Origin: Ferrovibrio terrae_B | GTDB taxonomy: Bacteria; Pseudomonadota; Alphaproteobacteria; Ferrovibrionales; Ferrovibrionaceae | Direction of reading: 5' to 3' | Assembly: GCF_943371255.1 (NCBI RefSeq) | Contig: NZ_CALRUC010000009.1 | Location: 1 to 64,000 of the forward strand | Length of the DNA stretch: 64,000 bases | Part shown: one piece after another, positions 17,513-27,381 of the stretch | How positions within the stretch are numbered: position 1 is the first letter of the stretch | Layout of the letters: each line of letters begins with the position of its first letter | The notes under the pieces: generated by a model | The model's database searches: none | What the model was told of the DNA's origin: nothing | What the model saw: the letters and a program-made list of their open reading frames with translations, nothing else | Translations under genes and position numbers: made by a program

Positions 17513-19312
17513 TTGTCCACGCGCCGCTTCCAGCTCTCGGTCAGATTCAGGCCGGACGCGCCGGCGGCGGCCGAGACCGGAAACGATCTCTTCAATGATG
17601 GCCGTCTGAACATCCGGGCGGAAAATCTCCACCCTGAGGCGAGGTTATACCGGAGGCGTGGCAAAGTTCTGGTGATCTGGGGCAACCCGATTGCCGAGGG
17701 GCGAATTGATGATGCTGCCATTCTGCGCAGCTTTGACAGCGTGCAGGATCAATTCGGCTTCGCCCTGGGGCTGAATGGATCCTTCCTCATCCAGATTTAC
17801 GATCCCGAGACAGCGACCCTATCGGTAATCAATGATCGCTTCGGATCGCTGGCCTTTTACTTCCGACAGGATGGCGACACGCTGCAATTGTCGACGTCTT
17901 TCAAAGCCGTGCTTGACCCTCTGCTGCGCAATGGAAAAGCACGCATAGATCCGGCCGCGGTTTTTGAGTTCCTGCATTTCCGTCGCTTGTTCGGCACCCA
18001 CACCTATGACAGCAACACGCAGTATCTTGACTCCGCATCGATCCTGACATTCACACGCGGTATGTCTGCGCCTCGGGTCCAGAAATACTGGATGCCGTCT
18101 TTTGCTCCCTCTGCACTAGATCGCAAGACCCTCGCTGGGGATTTGGCCGACGCCTTGCGAGACGCCATGGCGATGCATATGTCGGATGGTCGACGCTATG
18201 GTCTGATGCTGAGCGGCGGATTGGACAGTCGCGCACTGCTGGCCGCCGCGCCGGTTATGCCGACATGCTTTACCACCTGCCTGACCCGAAACAACGAGTT
18301 TGAAGTTGCTGCTGAACTGGCAGCTGCCGCGGGAGCCGAGCATGTCTTTGTGCAGCGGCCACACGACATGCTGAATGATCTGGTCGAGGACAGCGTCTGG
18401 CTCTCAGGTATGCAGATCTACCCGGAATTCCAGTTTGCCCCTTACAGTTCCGCTGTGTTGCCGAAAGCCGATAGCATCTTCCTGGGCCTAGCACTGGATG
18501 TGTTCTTCGCCGGCTTGTATCAACCCAAAAAACCACTGCGCATCGCTGGCCGCGAAACCTTGATGTATCAGTTGCAGCCGATTGGCCACGATCCGGCCGG
18601 GCAGTTCACCCGTGGTGTCAGCTATCGGCTCAAAACATCCGACCCGTGGTCGGTGATCCGCAAGAATGCACGGCCTGATCTGGAAGCGCGTATGCATGAC
18701 TCGGTGAACAGCATCATGGCACGCGCGCGCGCAGCCGGAGCTGATGCCTATGGCCAGTGGGAATACATGCATCTGCATAACTTCTCCCGTCACTATTCCT
18801 TCCCAATGGCCGCCTCGATTCGCGGCTGGGCGGATTGCCGGATCCCGGCACTGGAGAACCGCCTTTTCGACATGGCCTTCGCAGTTTCGCCGCAAGACAA
18901 GGCGAATTGGGCCATCCTCATGCAGGCAATTGATCTGTGTAACCCGGCCATGATGAGCATTCGTAACGCCAACACGAACATCACGGCGCGGCGTAGCCTC
19001 GGAATGCAAACTGCGATCCATTGGGCTCGCGCTGCCGCAAACCGAGCGCTTGGGCCTCGGTTCCGCGCCATGCCACCCTGGTGGGAACGTTCATGGCCGC
19101 CGGCGCGCGCGTCGTTGGAACACAATCCGCATATCCGGGACCTGGTCGCTGCCTTGCCGGAATCGCCGGCGCTGGAAATGCTGGATATCTTCGACAGCGG
19201 AAAAATCCGCGACAGCATCGCAGACCATGCGGCAGGCCGACATGACCACTCGGTACTATTGAATCTTCTGGTGACGATCGACCGCTGCCTGACACCGGAA
19301 GCGGACGCATGA
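17513..19312 (+). CDS. Asparagine-synthase-like amidotransferase lacking the glutaminase cysteine
   Basis: This 599-aa protein has a degenerate N-terminal Ntn-type domain and a C-terminal asparagine-synthase PP-loop domain with LMLSGGLDSRALLAA around residue 230. It should adenylate a carboxylate and form an amide or related bond. True AsnB proteins start Met-Cys. This one starts Met-Ser-Thr, so it cannot use glutamine by the usual nucleophile. The start is TTG 17513, four bases after the previous stop. In glycan loci such proteins are candidates for amidating uronic-acid residues (inference). It overlaps the next gene by 4 bp. Confidence 0.72.
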   Translation: MSTRRFQLSVRFRPDAPAAAETGNDLFNDGRLNIRAENLHPEARLYRRRGKVLVIWGNPIAEGRIDDAAILRSFDSVQDQFGFALGLNGSFLIQIYDPETATLSVINDRFGSLAFYFRQDGDTLQLSTSFKAVLDPLLRNGKARIDPAAVFEFLHFRRLFGTHTYDSNTQYLDSASILTFTRGMSAPRVQKYWMPSFAPSALDRKTLAGDLADALRDAMAMHMSDGRRYGLMLSGGLDSRALLAAAPVMPTCFTTCLTRNNEFEVAAELAAAAGAEHVFVQRPHDMLNDLVEDSVWLSGMQIYPEFQFAPYSSAVLPKADSIFLGLALDVFFAGLYQPKKPLRIAGRETLMYQLQPIGHDPAGQFTRGVSYRLKTSDPWSVIRKNARPDLEARMHDSVNSIMARARAAGADAYGQWEYMHLHNFSRHYSFPMAASIRGWADCRIPALENRLFDMAFAVSPQDKANWAILMQAIDLCNPAMMSIRNANTNITARRSLGMQTAIHWARAAANRALGPRFRAMPPWWERSWPPARASLEHNPHIRDLVAALPESPALEMLDIFDSGKIRDSIADHAAGRHDHSVLLNLLVTIDRCLTPEADA

Positions 19313-20541
19313 AGGTCCAGATTGTCTGCAGTAAATTCCCCCCTGAATATGCCGGCGCTGGCCTGCGCATTCACAATACTTATCGCCGCCTGGCCGCGGC
19401 TGGCGCCGCATTGCGCTGGAAAGTTCTGACCAATTCCGTAGAATTCCCTGGAAACGCGAGCTACAGCCACGACAACGTTCCTGTCGAGCGTATCGCCTGC
19501 CGGTTCCGGAGCCTGCAAGAGAGCGGTTGGCGCCAGCGCCTTGCTCAGGCATGGAGCATATGGCTCGAAGCCGTACAGACTCTGCTGCGGCTAGCTGGAC
19601 GCCGATACGACCTGCTGCATGTTTTCGGCATGTCAGCTTCGACTGCGGCTGCCATTCTCTGGGCGCGACTGACCAATGCCGCACTCGTGATCGAACTGGT
19701 TACCGCGCGGGCCGATCCCCGCCAGAGTCTACCCGGCCTGCGTTACGGCAATCTTCTCAATCTGAAGCGCCGCACCTTGATTATCGCCATCTCGGCCGCC
19801 CTCGGTGAACGCTGCCGGGAATTGGGCTTCACAGATAATGTCTGGGTTCGCCCTAATCCCGTGGATACGACACGGTTTTTCCCCCAACCGCAGCGCCGCG
19901 ATGACCTCCGTACACGTCTGACACCGTTCAATACTCAGGATTGTGTACTGTCGATGGTGGCAAAATTCATGCCGCAGAAGAACCAGATCTTTCTGCTGGA
20001 TATGCTGGCGCAACTGCCAGAGCGCTTCAAACTGGTTCTCGCTGGCCCCGTGGTCACTTCAGGCCCTCTACTGTCGCGTGACGAAGCCTACATGGTCGCC
20101 TTGCGTCAGCGCATCTTGGATTTGAACCTGGAAACTCGGGTGCATCTGGTGCCAAACTTTGTGACTGCCGAAGATTATATCTTGCTCGCTGATGCATACT
20201 TGTTGCCAAATTACGATGAAGGCCTGGCCACACCAATGCTGGAGAGTCTGGCCTGTGGCGTTCCGGTTCTGGCCAATGCCGCGGAAGCAGCTTTCCGCCA
20301 ATGGATTGATGATGGCCGCACCGGCTTTCTCCGCCCGCTTGAAACCGCGGCATGGGTGACAGCTGCCCGACAGCTTCCCGAACTTCCCGCCGAAGCCCTG
20401 GCTCAAGGCGCCCGGGAGATTGCCGATGTTGCATCAGCGGCCCGCATTGATGCCGATTTTCACCGCCTGCTGCAGGCCACGGCTCGCTTGCCGCGCGATG
20501 GCCAGCTGGATGTCTCGGCCGTACTGAAGGCATCAGCATGA
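19309..20541 (+). CDS. GT4 family glycosyltransferase
   Basis: This is a 410-aa GT-B glycosyltransferase. The N-terminus KFPPEYAGAGLRIHNTYRRL is a typical GT4 acceptor-domain opening. The donor domain carries the E-x7-E motif in NYDEGLATPMLESLACGVPVLA. It is coupled by 4-bp ATGA overlaps on both sides to the AsnB-like gene and the next GT4 gene. Donor and acceptor cannot be told. Confidence 0.82.
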   Translation: MKVQIVCSKFPPEYAGAGLRIHNTYRRLAAAGAALRWKVLTNSVEFPGNASYSHDNVPVERIACRFRSLQESGWRQRLAQAWSIWLEAVQTLLRLAGRRYDLLHVFGMSASTAAAILWARLTNAALVIELVTARADPRQSLPGLRYGNLLNLKRRTLIIAISAALGERCRELGFTDNVWVRPNPVDTTRFFPQPQRRDDLRTRLTPFNTQDCVLSMVAKFMPQKNQIFLLDMLAQLPERFKLVLAGPVVTSGPLLSRDEAYMVALRQRILDLNLETRVHLVPNFVTAEDYILLADAYLLPNYDEGLATPMLESLACGVPVLANAAEAAFRQWIDDGRTGFLRPLETAAWVTAARQLPELPAEALAQGAREIADVASAARIDADFHRLLQATARLPRDGQLDVSAVLKASA

Positions 20542-21743
20542 CTCGGCCACTGACTGTTGCGCTGCCAACATCCACATTTCTGCCCGGACTCGGCGGTGTT
20601 GAGGTGGGCCTGCACAATATTGCACTGCGCCTGCAGAAACGCGGCCATCGTCCGGTGGTAATAGCGCAGACGCCGCATGTTGAGGCACTACGCAGCGGCT
20701 GGTCTCTACCTTATGAAGTTATCGCTTTTCCACCCAAAGCCTTTGGGCTGCTGCGCCGCATGCCGGTTCTGGGTTTTGCCGTGCTTGATGCCTGGTTCGA
20801 ATGGGCATATCGAAAATATGATTTCGATATCTGGCATTGTACGATGGGCTGGCCCACAGGCGTTGCGCTGATTCACTATGCCAGGCGATGGCGCGCCGTC
20901 CCGCATCTGGTGCGCTGTGCGGGTGAGGATATCCAAAGACAGCCGGCCATTGGCTATGGCGCGCGCCTTGATCCCGCCGTTGACGCGCTGGTACGACATT
21001 GGTTGCCGCAAGCTGACAAACTCGTTGCCATCACACCGTCTGTACTAGAGGAGTATCGAGCGCTGGGCGTCGCCGAGGACCGCATCATTGAGATTCCCAA
21101 TGGTGTCGACCTCGAACGCCTGAGTCAGACCGGCAATCGCATGGCAACCCGCCGCAGCCATGGCATTGCAGAAACCGATTTTGTATTCCTTGCTGTTGGC
21201 CGCAACCATCCAAAGAAAAATTATCGCCTGCTATTGCAGGCCGGAGCTTTGATGAAGGCGGCCGGCACCACTGATTTTCGCATTGTAATTGCAGGACTCG
21301 GGGCCAGTGCCTTGCAGGCAGAAGCCGAACAGCTCGGAATCGCAGCCGAGACACTGCTGGTGGAACAGATCGGCAGTCCACAGGCTGACCAGCTGTTGCT
21401 GCCATCCGACCCGCTGGTGCAGCTCTATCAAATGAGCGATGCCTTCGCCTTTCCATCCTTGATGGAAACCTTCGGCATTGTGCTGGTCGAAGCCATGGCG
21501 GCCGGCCTGCCCATCATCACCACGGACGCGCCCGGCTGCCGGGATATCATTCGTCATGGACAGGACGGCCTGATGGTCTCCCCCTCTGACCCGGCGGGCT
21601 TGGCCACTGCCATGACCCAGGTGAAGATGGATCCTGCCCTGCGGCAGCACCTGACCGGCCAGGCCCGGTCCCGAGCCGAGGCGTTTTCCTGGGATAGCGT
21701 TGTCGAACGCTATGAATCTCTTTATTATCAACTACTTAAGTGA
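20538..21743 (+). CDS. GT4 family glycosyltransferase
   Basis: This is a 401-aa GT4 enzyme with LPGLGGVEVGLHNIALRL at the N-terminus and the donor motif METFGIVLVEAMAAGLPIITT in the C-terminal half, followed by DAPGCRDII. It is the last gene of the first glycan transcription unit, with a 161-bp gap after it holding the second copy of the shared promoter. It starts in an ATGA overlap with the preceding GT4. Confidence 0.85.
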   Translation: MTRPLTVALPTSTFLPGLGGVEVGLHNIALRLQKRGHRPVVIAQTPHVEALRSGWSLPYEVIAFPPKAFGLLRRMPVLGFAVLDAWFEWAYRKYDFDIWHCTMGWPTGVALIHYARRWRAVPHLVRCAGEDIQRQPAIGYGARLDPAVDALVRHWLPQADKLVAITPSVLEEYRALGVAEDRIIEIPNGVDLERLSQTGNRMATRRSHGIAETDFVFLAVGRNHPKKNYRLLLQAGALMKAAGTTDFRIVIAGLGASALQAEAEQLGIAAETLLVEQIGSPQADQLLLPSDPLVQLYQMSDAFAFPSLMETFGIVLVEAMAAGLPIITTDAPGCRDIIRHGQDGLMVSPSDPAGLATAMTQVKMDPALRQHLTGQARSRAEAFSWDSVVERYESLYYQLLK

Positions 21744-21785
21744 AAACCCCAATCTTCCGGTGACTTCACATCTGCAATCCAGCTC

Positions 21786-21815
21786 TTGACGTTCACGGGA
21801 CGAACAAGGTAGGAT
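21786..21815 (+). promoter_or_regulatory. Second copy of promoter with GTTC-N7-GAAC operator
   Basis: TTGACG (21786-21791), 18 bases, then TAGGAT (21810-21815). The spacer holds GTTC-ACGGGAC-GAAC (21791-21805). The element has the same spacing as the one at 14980-15009 and 21 of 30 identical bases. It would drive the unit beginning with the radical SAM gene at 21905. The rest of the gap 21744-21904 shows nothing else I can name. Confidence 0.55.
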
Positions 21816-21904
21816 TTAGCCGTAATTTCCTGTTGCGCCTAGGATTTTCCGTTCTTTCCGCCGCCCCTCCAGTATGAGGCCGCAGGCGACCAGATGGGCC
21901 GCAT

Positions 21905-23005
21905 ATGCGCCGCAAGACCCTCATTCGAGCGCCCCGACTGAACCTGCTTCGAAGGCTGGTTGCCAACAGCCTGCGGCTGGTGCCTGTGTCGTTCTACCGC
22001 CACCTGATGGAAAGCCGTTTCATCAATTTTGGCGTCGAAACCACCAATATCTGCAACGCCAACTGTACCTTCTGCGCCTATCGCTACATGGAGCGTCCCA
22101 AAACGGTGATGCCGTGGGAGGTTTACGAGAAAGCGATCGACGAATTCGCCGCTCATGGCGGCGGTTCAATCAACTATACCCCCACCGTGGGCGATCCCCT
22201 GGTCGACAAGCATCTGCTGCGCAAAATCCGCTATGCCGCTGCGCAGCCGTCAATCACGTCGATCATGCTCTACACAAATGGCATCCTGCTGCACCGCTTT
22301 GAAACCGATGCGCTGCTGACATCCGGACTGTCCCGCCTGGCAATCTCCACCTATGTGGGCAGCCGCGAGGGCTACAAACACTATTACGGCAAAGACAAGT
22401 ATGACACGGTCCTGCGCAATATCGAGATGATCGGCAAGCGCAACCGCGAGCTTGGTTCGCCAGTACTGGTCACGCTGCATCTGCGGGTGGCACGCGACGA
22501 AGGTGAGTGGTCGGAAACACCGGAATACCGGAAATTCGAAGAAATGTTCGGTGGCAGCAACATCTCGTTCCTCGAATCTTACGACGCCTGGTCGGGGCGG
22601 ATCGAGCAGAAGGATCTACCGCAGGGCTGCGATATGGCGGAGGCACTGCCGGTCTCGGTGAAAAAGCAGTCGCCCTGCTTTGAGCTTTATCGGCGCATGC
22701 ATATCTTGGCGGATGGCAATGTCGGCGCCTGTATCTGCACCGACCTTGAGAGTGAAATCAATATCGGCAACATCAAGCAACAGTCACTGGATGAAATCTG
22801 GAAAGGCGAGAAACTGGCCAATTACCGCAAGGATTGGCTGAAGGGTGACTTACCTGAAGTCTGCAAGACCTGCACGCGCTACATGCCCGTTGATGACTTC
22901 ATACGCGAAAACCCGAAGCGAATTCTGGTCGACCATCTGCGCCACACCGTTCCCTGGCTGTTTGCCCGCCGCAAAGCGAAGCAGATCGGCCTGGACGAAC
23001 ACTGA
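21905..23005 (+). CDS. Radical SAM protein with SPASM-like C-terminus
   Basis: This 366-aa radical SAM enzyme has CNANCTFC near residue 53, which binds the 4Fe-4S cluster that cleaves S-adenosylmethionine. Extra cysteines occur in GACICTD and CKTCTRY, as in SPASM domains with auxiliary clusters. The N-terminus is basic (about 35 residues). It opens the second glycan unit, ahead of an ABC exporter. Radical SAM-SPASM enzymes modify peptides or carry out sugar dehydrogenation or rearrangement. No precursor peptide is seen nearby, so a sugar substrate is more likely (inference). Confidence 0.8.
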   Translation: MRRKTLIRAPRLNLLRRLVANSLRLVPVSFYRHLMESRFINFGVETTNICNANCTFCAYRYMERPKTVMPWEVYEKAIDEFAAHGGGSINYTPTVGDPLVDKHLLRKIRYAAAQPSITSIMLYTNGILLHRFETDALLTSGLSRLAISTYVGSREGYKHYYGKDKYDTVLRNIEMIGKRNRELGSPVLVTLHLRVARDEGEWSETPEYRKFEEMFGGSNISFLESYDAWSGRIEQKDLPQGCDMAEALPVSVKKQSPCFELYRRMHILADGNVGACICTDLESEINIGNIKQQSLDEIWKGEKLANYRKDWLKGDLPEVCKTCTRYMPVDDFIRENPKRILVDHLRHTVPWLFARRKAKQIGLDEH

Positions 23006-23018
23006 GCATTCAGCACCC

Positions 23019-24773
23019 ATGCCGTCATTCCTGCAAATCCTGCGCCGCCGGTTGCCACTGAAGAATCTCCTTCGCGTCCTGCGTTTATTCATCTTTCGCT
23101 ATCCGATGGCAGCAGGCGCGGTGATCGGTTCACTACTGATTGCCAATATCCTCGAGGGCCTTGGTATCCTCACCCTGCTGCCACTACTCAGCCTTGCCGT
23201 GGGACAGGGCATGGGGAGCAGCCGTTTTGCCGCCATCTTCACCGACGCCCTGGATCGGGTGGGGCTAACCCCATCGCTTGAGGTCCTGCTCAGCCTCATG
23301 GTGACAATCGTTCTGCTCAAATCCGCACTCACCTGGTTCGGCATGAAGTATGTCGGGCACATGATGGCCCGCGTTCAGACCGACCTGCGTCTGGACTTTA
23401 TTAACAGCATGCTGGCCGCGCGCTGGTCTTACTTCGTCAGCCAGCCGACCGGCCGTCTGGCCAACGCCGTGGGCGGCGAGCCGGAACGGGCCGCCAGTAC
23501 CGTATTTTATGCCGTCAATATGCTGGTCATTATCATCCAGGGAGTGATTTACATCGGTGCTGCCATGCTGGTTTCCCTGCCGGTAGCACTGGGGGCGCTG
23601 GTGACCGGCTTCTTAATGATTTCCGTGCTCAGCCGCTACGTTCGCATCGCGCGCGCAGCAGGCGAAGGGCAGACGCAGTTTCTGAGTTCGCTGATGGCTC
23701 GCTTTGTCGACGCCATCCAGGGCATCAAGCCAATCAAATCGATGGCGCTGGAAAAACGCTTCCTGCCTTTGCTGGAGCACGAAGCGCGCGGCCTGAATGC
23801 AGCTCTCGAACGCCAGGTTGTCGCAACCAGCGCTGTGCGCAGCCTGCAGGAACCAGTCGCCACAGTCGTGATGGCGGGCGGCCTGTATATCATTCTGAGT
23901 GCCGGAGTAGCTCCTATAACCGAAATCATGGTGCTTGCCCTGCTGTTCTGGCGAGCAGCACAGACGGTGGGGGGCTTCCAGAAGATTGGCCAGTCCCTGG
24001 TTGCCGGAGAAAGTGCGCTTTGGTCACTCATCAAGACCACCAAGCTTGCTCAAAGCGAAGCGGAGCCGATCGAAGGCAATCCCCCTCCTGCACTCAGCAA
24101 CGCAATTACTCTCGCGCATGTCGACTTCTCCTACGGTGACCGTGTCGTTCTCAAGGATATGTCCCTCACCATTCCCGCAAACCAGATCACAGCGGTGATC
24201 GGTCCCTCGGGCTCAGGCAAGACGACTATCGCCGATCTGGTGATCGGTCTGTATCGTCCGCTCGCCGGCGACGTTCAGGTGGACGGGGTATCGCTGCGCC
24301 AGATCAACCTGCATGACTGGCGCGAAACCATCGGCTACGTGCCGCAGGAAACCAGCCTGTTTGCCGAGTCGATCCTGGTCAATGTGACCCTCGGAGACCC
24401 GGCCCTGTCGGAAACCGATGCCATTGCCGCACTGCAGGCCGCCGGCCTTGGCAGTTTCATTGCCGGGTTGCCTCAGGGCATCCATACATCGGCCGGCGAA
24501 CGCGGCCTGCAGCTTTCTGGCGGCCAGCGCCAGCGTATCGCAATGGCCCGCGCATTGGTCCGCAAACCAAGACTGTTGATCCTGGACGAGGCCACGACGG
24601 CTCTGGACCCCCAGACCGAAGCTGCAATTTGTCAGACCCTGCGCGAACTGTCTCAGCAGGTGACAATCCTGGCCATCTCGCATCAGACTGCCATCGTCAA
24701 TGCTGCGCATCACGTCTACCAACTTGATTCAGGTCAGTTATGCAGCCGGCACCCGGTTGAGGGGGCAGCATGA
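23019..24773 (+). CDS. ABC exporter, fused permease/ATPase
   Basis: This 584-aa half transporter starts at ATG 23019. An open frame extends upstream, but there it overlaps the radical SAM gene. It has an N-terminal membrane domain (first helix near AVIGSLLIANILEG) and an ATPase with Walker A (GPSGSGKTT), signature (LSGGQRQRIAMARAL), Walker B (LLILDEATTALD) and H-loop (AISHQTA). It is an MsbA/PglK-like exporter that could flip a lipid-linked glycan. No Wzx flippase is present in the locus, which supports this role. It overlaps the next gene by 4 bp. Confidence 0.85.
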   Translation: MPSFLQILRRRLPLKNLLRVLRLFIFRYPMAAGAVIGSLLIANILEGLGILTLLPLLSLAVGQGMGSSRFAAIFTDALDRVGLTPSLEVLLSLMVTIVLLKSALTWFGMKYVGHMMARVQTDLRLDFINSMLAARWSYFVSQPTGRLANAVGGEPERAASTVFYAVNMLVIIIQGVIYIGAAMLVSLPVALGALVTGFLMISVLSRYVRIARAAGEGQTQFLSSLMARFVDAIQGIKPIKSMALEKRFLPLLEHEARGLNAALERQVVATSAVRSLQEPVATVVMAGGLYIILSAGVAPITEIMVLALLFWRAAQTVGGFQKIGQSLVAGESALWSLIKTTKLAQSEAEPIEGNPPPALSNAITLAHVDFSYGDRVVLKDMSLTIPANQITAVIGPSGSGKTTIADLVIGLYRPLAGDVQVDGVSLRQINLHDWRETIGYVPQETSLFAESILVNVTLGDPALSETDAIAALQAAGLGSFIAGLPQGIHTSAGERGLQLSGGQRQRIAMARALVRKPRLLILDEATTALDPQTEAAICQTLRELSQQVTILAISHQTAIVNAAHHVYQLDSGQLCSRHPVEGAA

Positions 24774-26383
24774 GAATGGACCGCATACGCTCGCTCGACG
24801 TGACCAGCCTCGATATCACCGACGAGGGCGTTAAGGGTTTTGCCTGGCCGGTCTCCTGGCGTGAGCATGGTATCTTCCGCGATCAGTTCATGACCGCCTA
24901 TGCCGCTGAAGTCCGCACGCTAATCGCGAATGGCAACGAGGATGGCGAGCTTCTGGCGATCCTGGCTATGGAATTCGTGCAAGAGGCATTGCGCGGTTGG
25001 TTCGCCGCGGTGCTTCTTGGTCGTTTCGCCCGGCGCGGCGAGCAGATCACCGCACGCTGGCTGCGGTCCAACCACACTGATGATGCCCAGTTCTGGCAGC
25101 CCCAGCGCGATCGGATCGGCTTCCTGCGTGGCCGATTTCCGGCTTCCCACTGGCGTGCGCTGCTGCGGCCAGTCTATGGTCTGCTGCAGGATGACGGCCT
25201 GTCCTGGCGTTGGCCGGAAACAGTCGACTTCCGCAACCGTATTATCGCGACCAATCCCTGTCCGTTGACGCGAGAGCATGCCCGGCAAATTGGAGAAAAG
25301 CCGGTGCTCGTGTCCCTGCGCTACTGGTTCGGCGAGGCCAGCGATACCCTGCCGGCCGATCTCCGGCCTTACCAGCTACAGCCAACCACCATCGATGCCA
25401 TCCTCAACGGCTTCGTCAATGCCGCACGCTCGGCCGGCGATGCATTGCCTGAAAGTCTGCTTGTACATATGCGGGCTTGGCTGAACGAAGCGGCACCTGT
25501 CTGCCGTTGGTATCTGCAATCGCTGGCGAAACATCCCAACCGCCTCCCAGCCCAGCTCTGGACCGGATCCGGTGGCTATATCTTCCGCCGTATTCTGCAC
25601 ACTGCCGTCCGTCGTGTTGGCGGCAAGTGTCTTAGCCATGATCATGGCTCGGGTATCGGCCTTTTTGACGCGCCAGATGCTAATCTGACGGAATTTGTTA
25701 CGCCTGACGCATTTATTACTTTCAGTGCCGTGCAGGCCGAGGGTTATCGCACGCAGCGCCGCGAATCCTTTCGCATGCAGGATCATTGGCCCCAGATAGA
25801 CTTCATACAAGCGAACAAGAGGCCTGGGTCTTTACCGCCGCCTGCACATGATGGGCCGATGCGGAACATTCTGTTCGTGGCCAATCAATATCGTGGCGAG
25901 AAGATGACCATTACGCCGATCGAATTCGATACCGTCGCAGTCGACTGGCAGGCGCGGTTGTTCAGCCAGCTGAAACGCCTTGGCTATAACGTTCTGTTCC
26001 GTGCGCACCCGGATTCGCCCTCAGCAGCGCCTACAGCCTTTACACAGGAACTGGGGGTTTCTGCAGCCACCGGCAGCTTCGCAGAGGCCCTGGCTTCAGC
26101 AGACATGGTGATCATGGATTATCTGCACACCACCGTTTTACGGGACATTCTGTTCAGCGGAAAGCCAGTCATTACCTTTGAGTTTGGGCACTGCCCTCCG
26201 AATGCGGTTGCAGCTGATCTGCTATCGCAGCGAATCCGGTTTGTTCCAGGCTGGTATGACGATGACAATCGCGCCCATACCGACTGGGACCGATTGCCTG
26301 CAATGCTGGTGGATGCACAGGCCATCAGTAGAAATACATCATTCGCCCCACTATTCCAGCCTACAGAAGGTAATGCGCCATGA
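24770..26383 (+). CDS. Uncharacterised glycan-locus protein with GT-B-like C-terminal half
   Basis: I do not recognise a named family for this 537-aa protein. The C-terminal half (from about residue 360) reads like a GT-B or CDP-glycerol-glycerophosphotransferase-type domain: NILFVANQYRGEKM, LFRAHPDS, then ADMVIMDYLHTTVLRDILFS and KPVITFEF. The N-terminal 350 residues are rich in Trp and Arg and match nothing I know. No membrane segment or signal peptide is obvious. It is coupled by ATGA overlaps to the exporter and to legB, so it probably assembles the legionaminic-acid-containing glycan. Confidence 0.65.
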   Translation: MRMDRIRSLDVTSLDITDEGVKGFAWPVSWREHGIFRDQFMTAYAAEVRTLIANGNEDGELLAILAMEFVQEALRGWFAAVLLGRFARRGEQITARWLRSNHTDDAQFWQPQRDRIGFLRGRFPASHWRALLRPVYGLLQDDGLSWRWPETVDFRNRIIATNPCPLTREHARQIGEKPVLVSLRYWFGEASDTLPADLRPYQLQPTTIDAILNGFVNAARSAGDALPESLLVHMRAWLNEAAPVCRWYLQSLAKHPNRLPAQLWTGSGGYIFRRILHTAVRRVGGKCLSHDHGSGIGLFDAPDANLTEFVTPDAFITFSAVQAEGYRTQRRESFRMQDHWPQIDFIQANKRPGSLPPPAHDGPMRNILFVANQYRGEKMTITPIEFDTVAVDWQARLFSQLKRLGYNVLFRAHPDSPSAAPTAFTQELGVSAATGSFAEALASADMVIMDYLHTTVLRDILFSGKPVITFEFGHCPPNAVAADLLSQRIRFVPGWYDDDNRAHTDWDRLPAMLVDAQAISRNTSFAPLFQPTEGNAP

Positions 26384-27381
26384 CTGGAAAAGTGCTTGTC
26401 ACGGGTGCAGACGGCTTTATTGGTTCGCACCTGACCGAAGCTTTGGTTCGGCGTGGATACGATGTGCGCGCCTTTGTGATGTATAATTCGTTTGACAGCT
26501 GGGGGTGGCTGGATGAGTCCCCATCTGAAATCCGCGATAACCTCGATGTCGTCGCCGGTGATATCCGCGATCCTTTCGCCGTGCGCGAAGCCATGCGCGG
26601 CTGCGATTCCGCACTGCATCTGGCTGCTCTGATCGCCATCCCTTTCTCGTATCGCGCTCCACAGGCTTACATCGAAACCAATATAAGCGGGACGCTCAAC
26701 GTCTTGCAGGCCGCTCGCGACCTCGGCCTGACTAAAGTGGTTCACACCTCCACCAGTGAGGTATATGGCACAGCACGCTTCGTACCCATCACGGAAGAGC
26801 ATCCACTTCAGGGACAGTCGCCCTATTCCGCCAGCAAGATTGGCGCTGACCAGTTGGCATTGTCATTCCATGCCTCTTTTGAATTGCCAGTCGGTGTGAT
26901 CCGGCCATTCAACACATACGGCCCCCGCCAGTCTGCCCGCGCCGTCATCCCCACAATCATTACTCAGATTGCCAATGGCAGCAGGCACATCAAGCTTGGT
27001 GCGGTCACACCGACGCGTGATTTTAACTATGTGGCCGACACTGCGGCAGGCTTCATTGCAGTGCTTGAGAGCACCGCCTCGATCGGACAGGTTATCAATA
27101 TCGGTAGTGATTACGAAATTTCGATTGGCGATACAGCCCATGCCATTGCCGAAGCGATGGGCACAACCATCGAGATTGAAACCGAAGAAGCGCGTCTGCG
27201 GCCGGCCGGCAGCGAAGTCGAGCGCCTATGGGCTGACAACACCAAGGCCAAGACACTTCTGGCCTGGCAACCGGATTATGGCGGCCTCGACGGCTTCCGG
27301 AAGGGACTGAAGCAAACTGTGACGTGGTTTGAGAACCCTGACAATCTCAGGCGCTACCGGGTTGGTCGTTATGTCCTCTAA
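26380..27381 (+). CDS. legB: Nucleotide-sugar 4,6-dehydratase LegB
   Basis: LegB converts nucleotide-linked GlcNAc to the 4-keto-6-deoxy intermediate, the first committed step to legionaminic acid. The 333-aa protein is an extended SDR with TGADGFIGSHL (NAD binding), STSEVYG and YSASK (catalytic Tyr and Lys). It has the LegB-characteristic stretch RPFNTYGPRQSARAVIPTI followed by PTRDFNYV. It is followed directly by legC with an 11-bp overlap. A GDP-GlcN-forming enzyme (ptmE) in the same operon suggests the substrate is GDP-GlcNAc, as in Campylobacter. Confidence 0.86.
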   Translation: MTGKVLVTGADGFIGSHLTEALVRRGYDVRAFVMYNSFDSWGWLDESPSEIRDNLDVVAGDIRDPFAVREAMRGCDSALHLAALIAIPFSYRAPQAYIETNISGTLNVLQAARDLGLTKVVHTSTSEVYGTARFVPITEEHPLQGQSPYSASKIGADQLALSFHASFELPVGVIRPFNTYGPRQSARAVIPTIITQIANGSRHIKLGAVTPTRDFNYVADTAAGFIAVLESTASIGQVINIGSDYEISIGDTAHAIAEAMGTTIEIETEEARLRPAGSEVERLWADNTKAKTLLAWQPDYGGLDGFRKGLKQTVTWFENPDNLRRYRVGRYVL

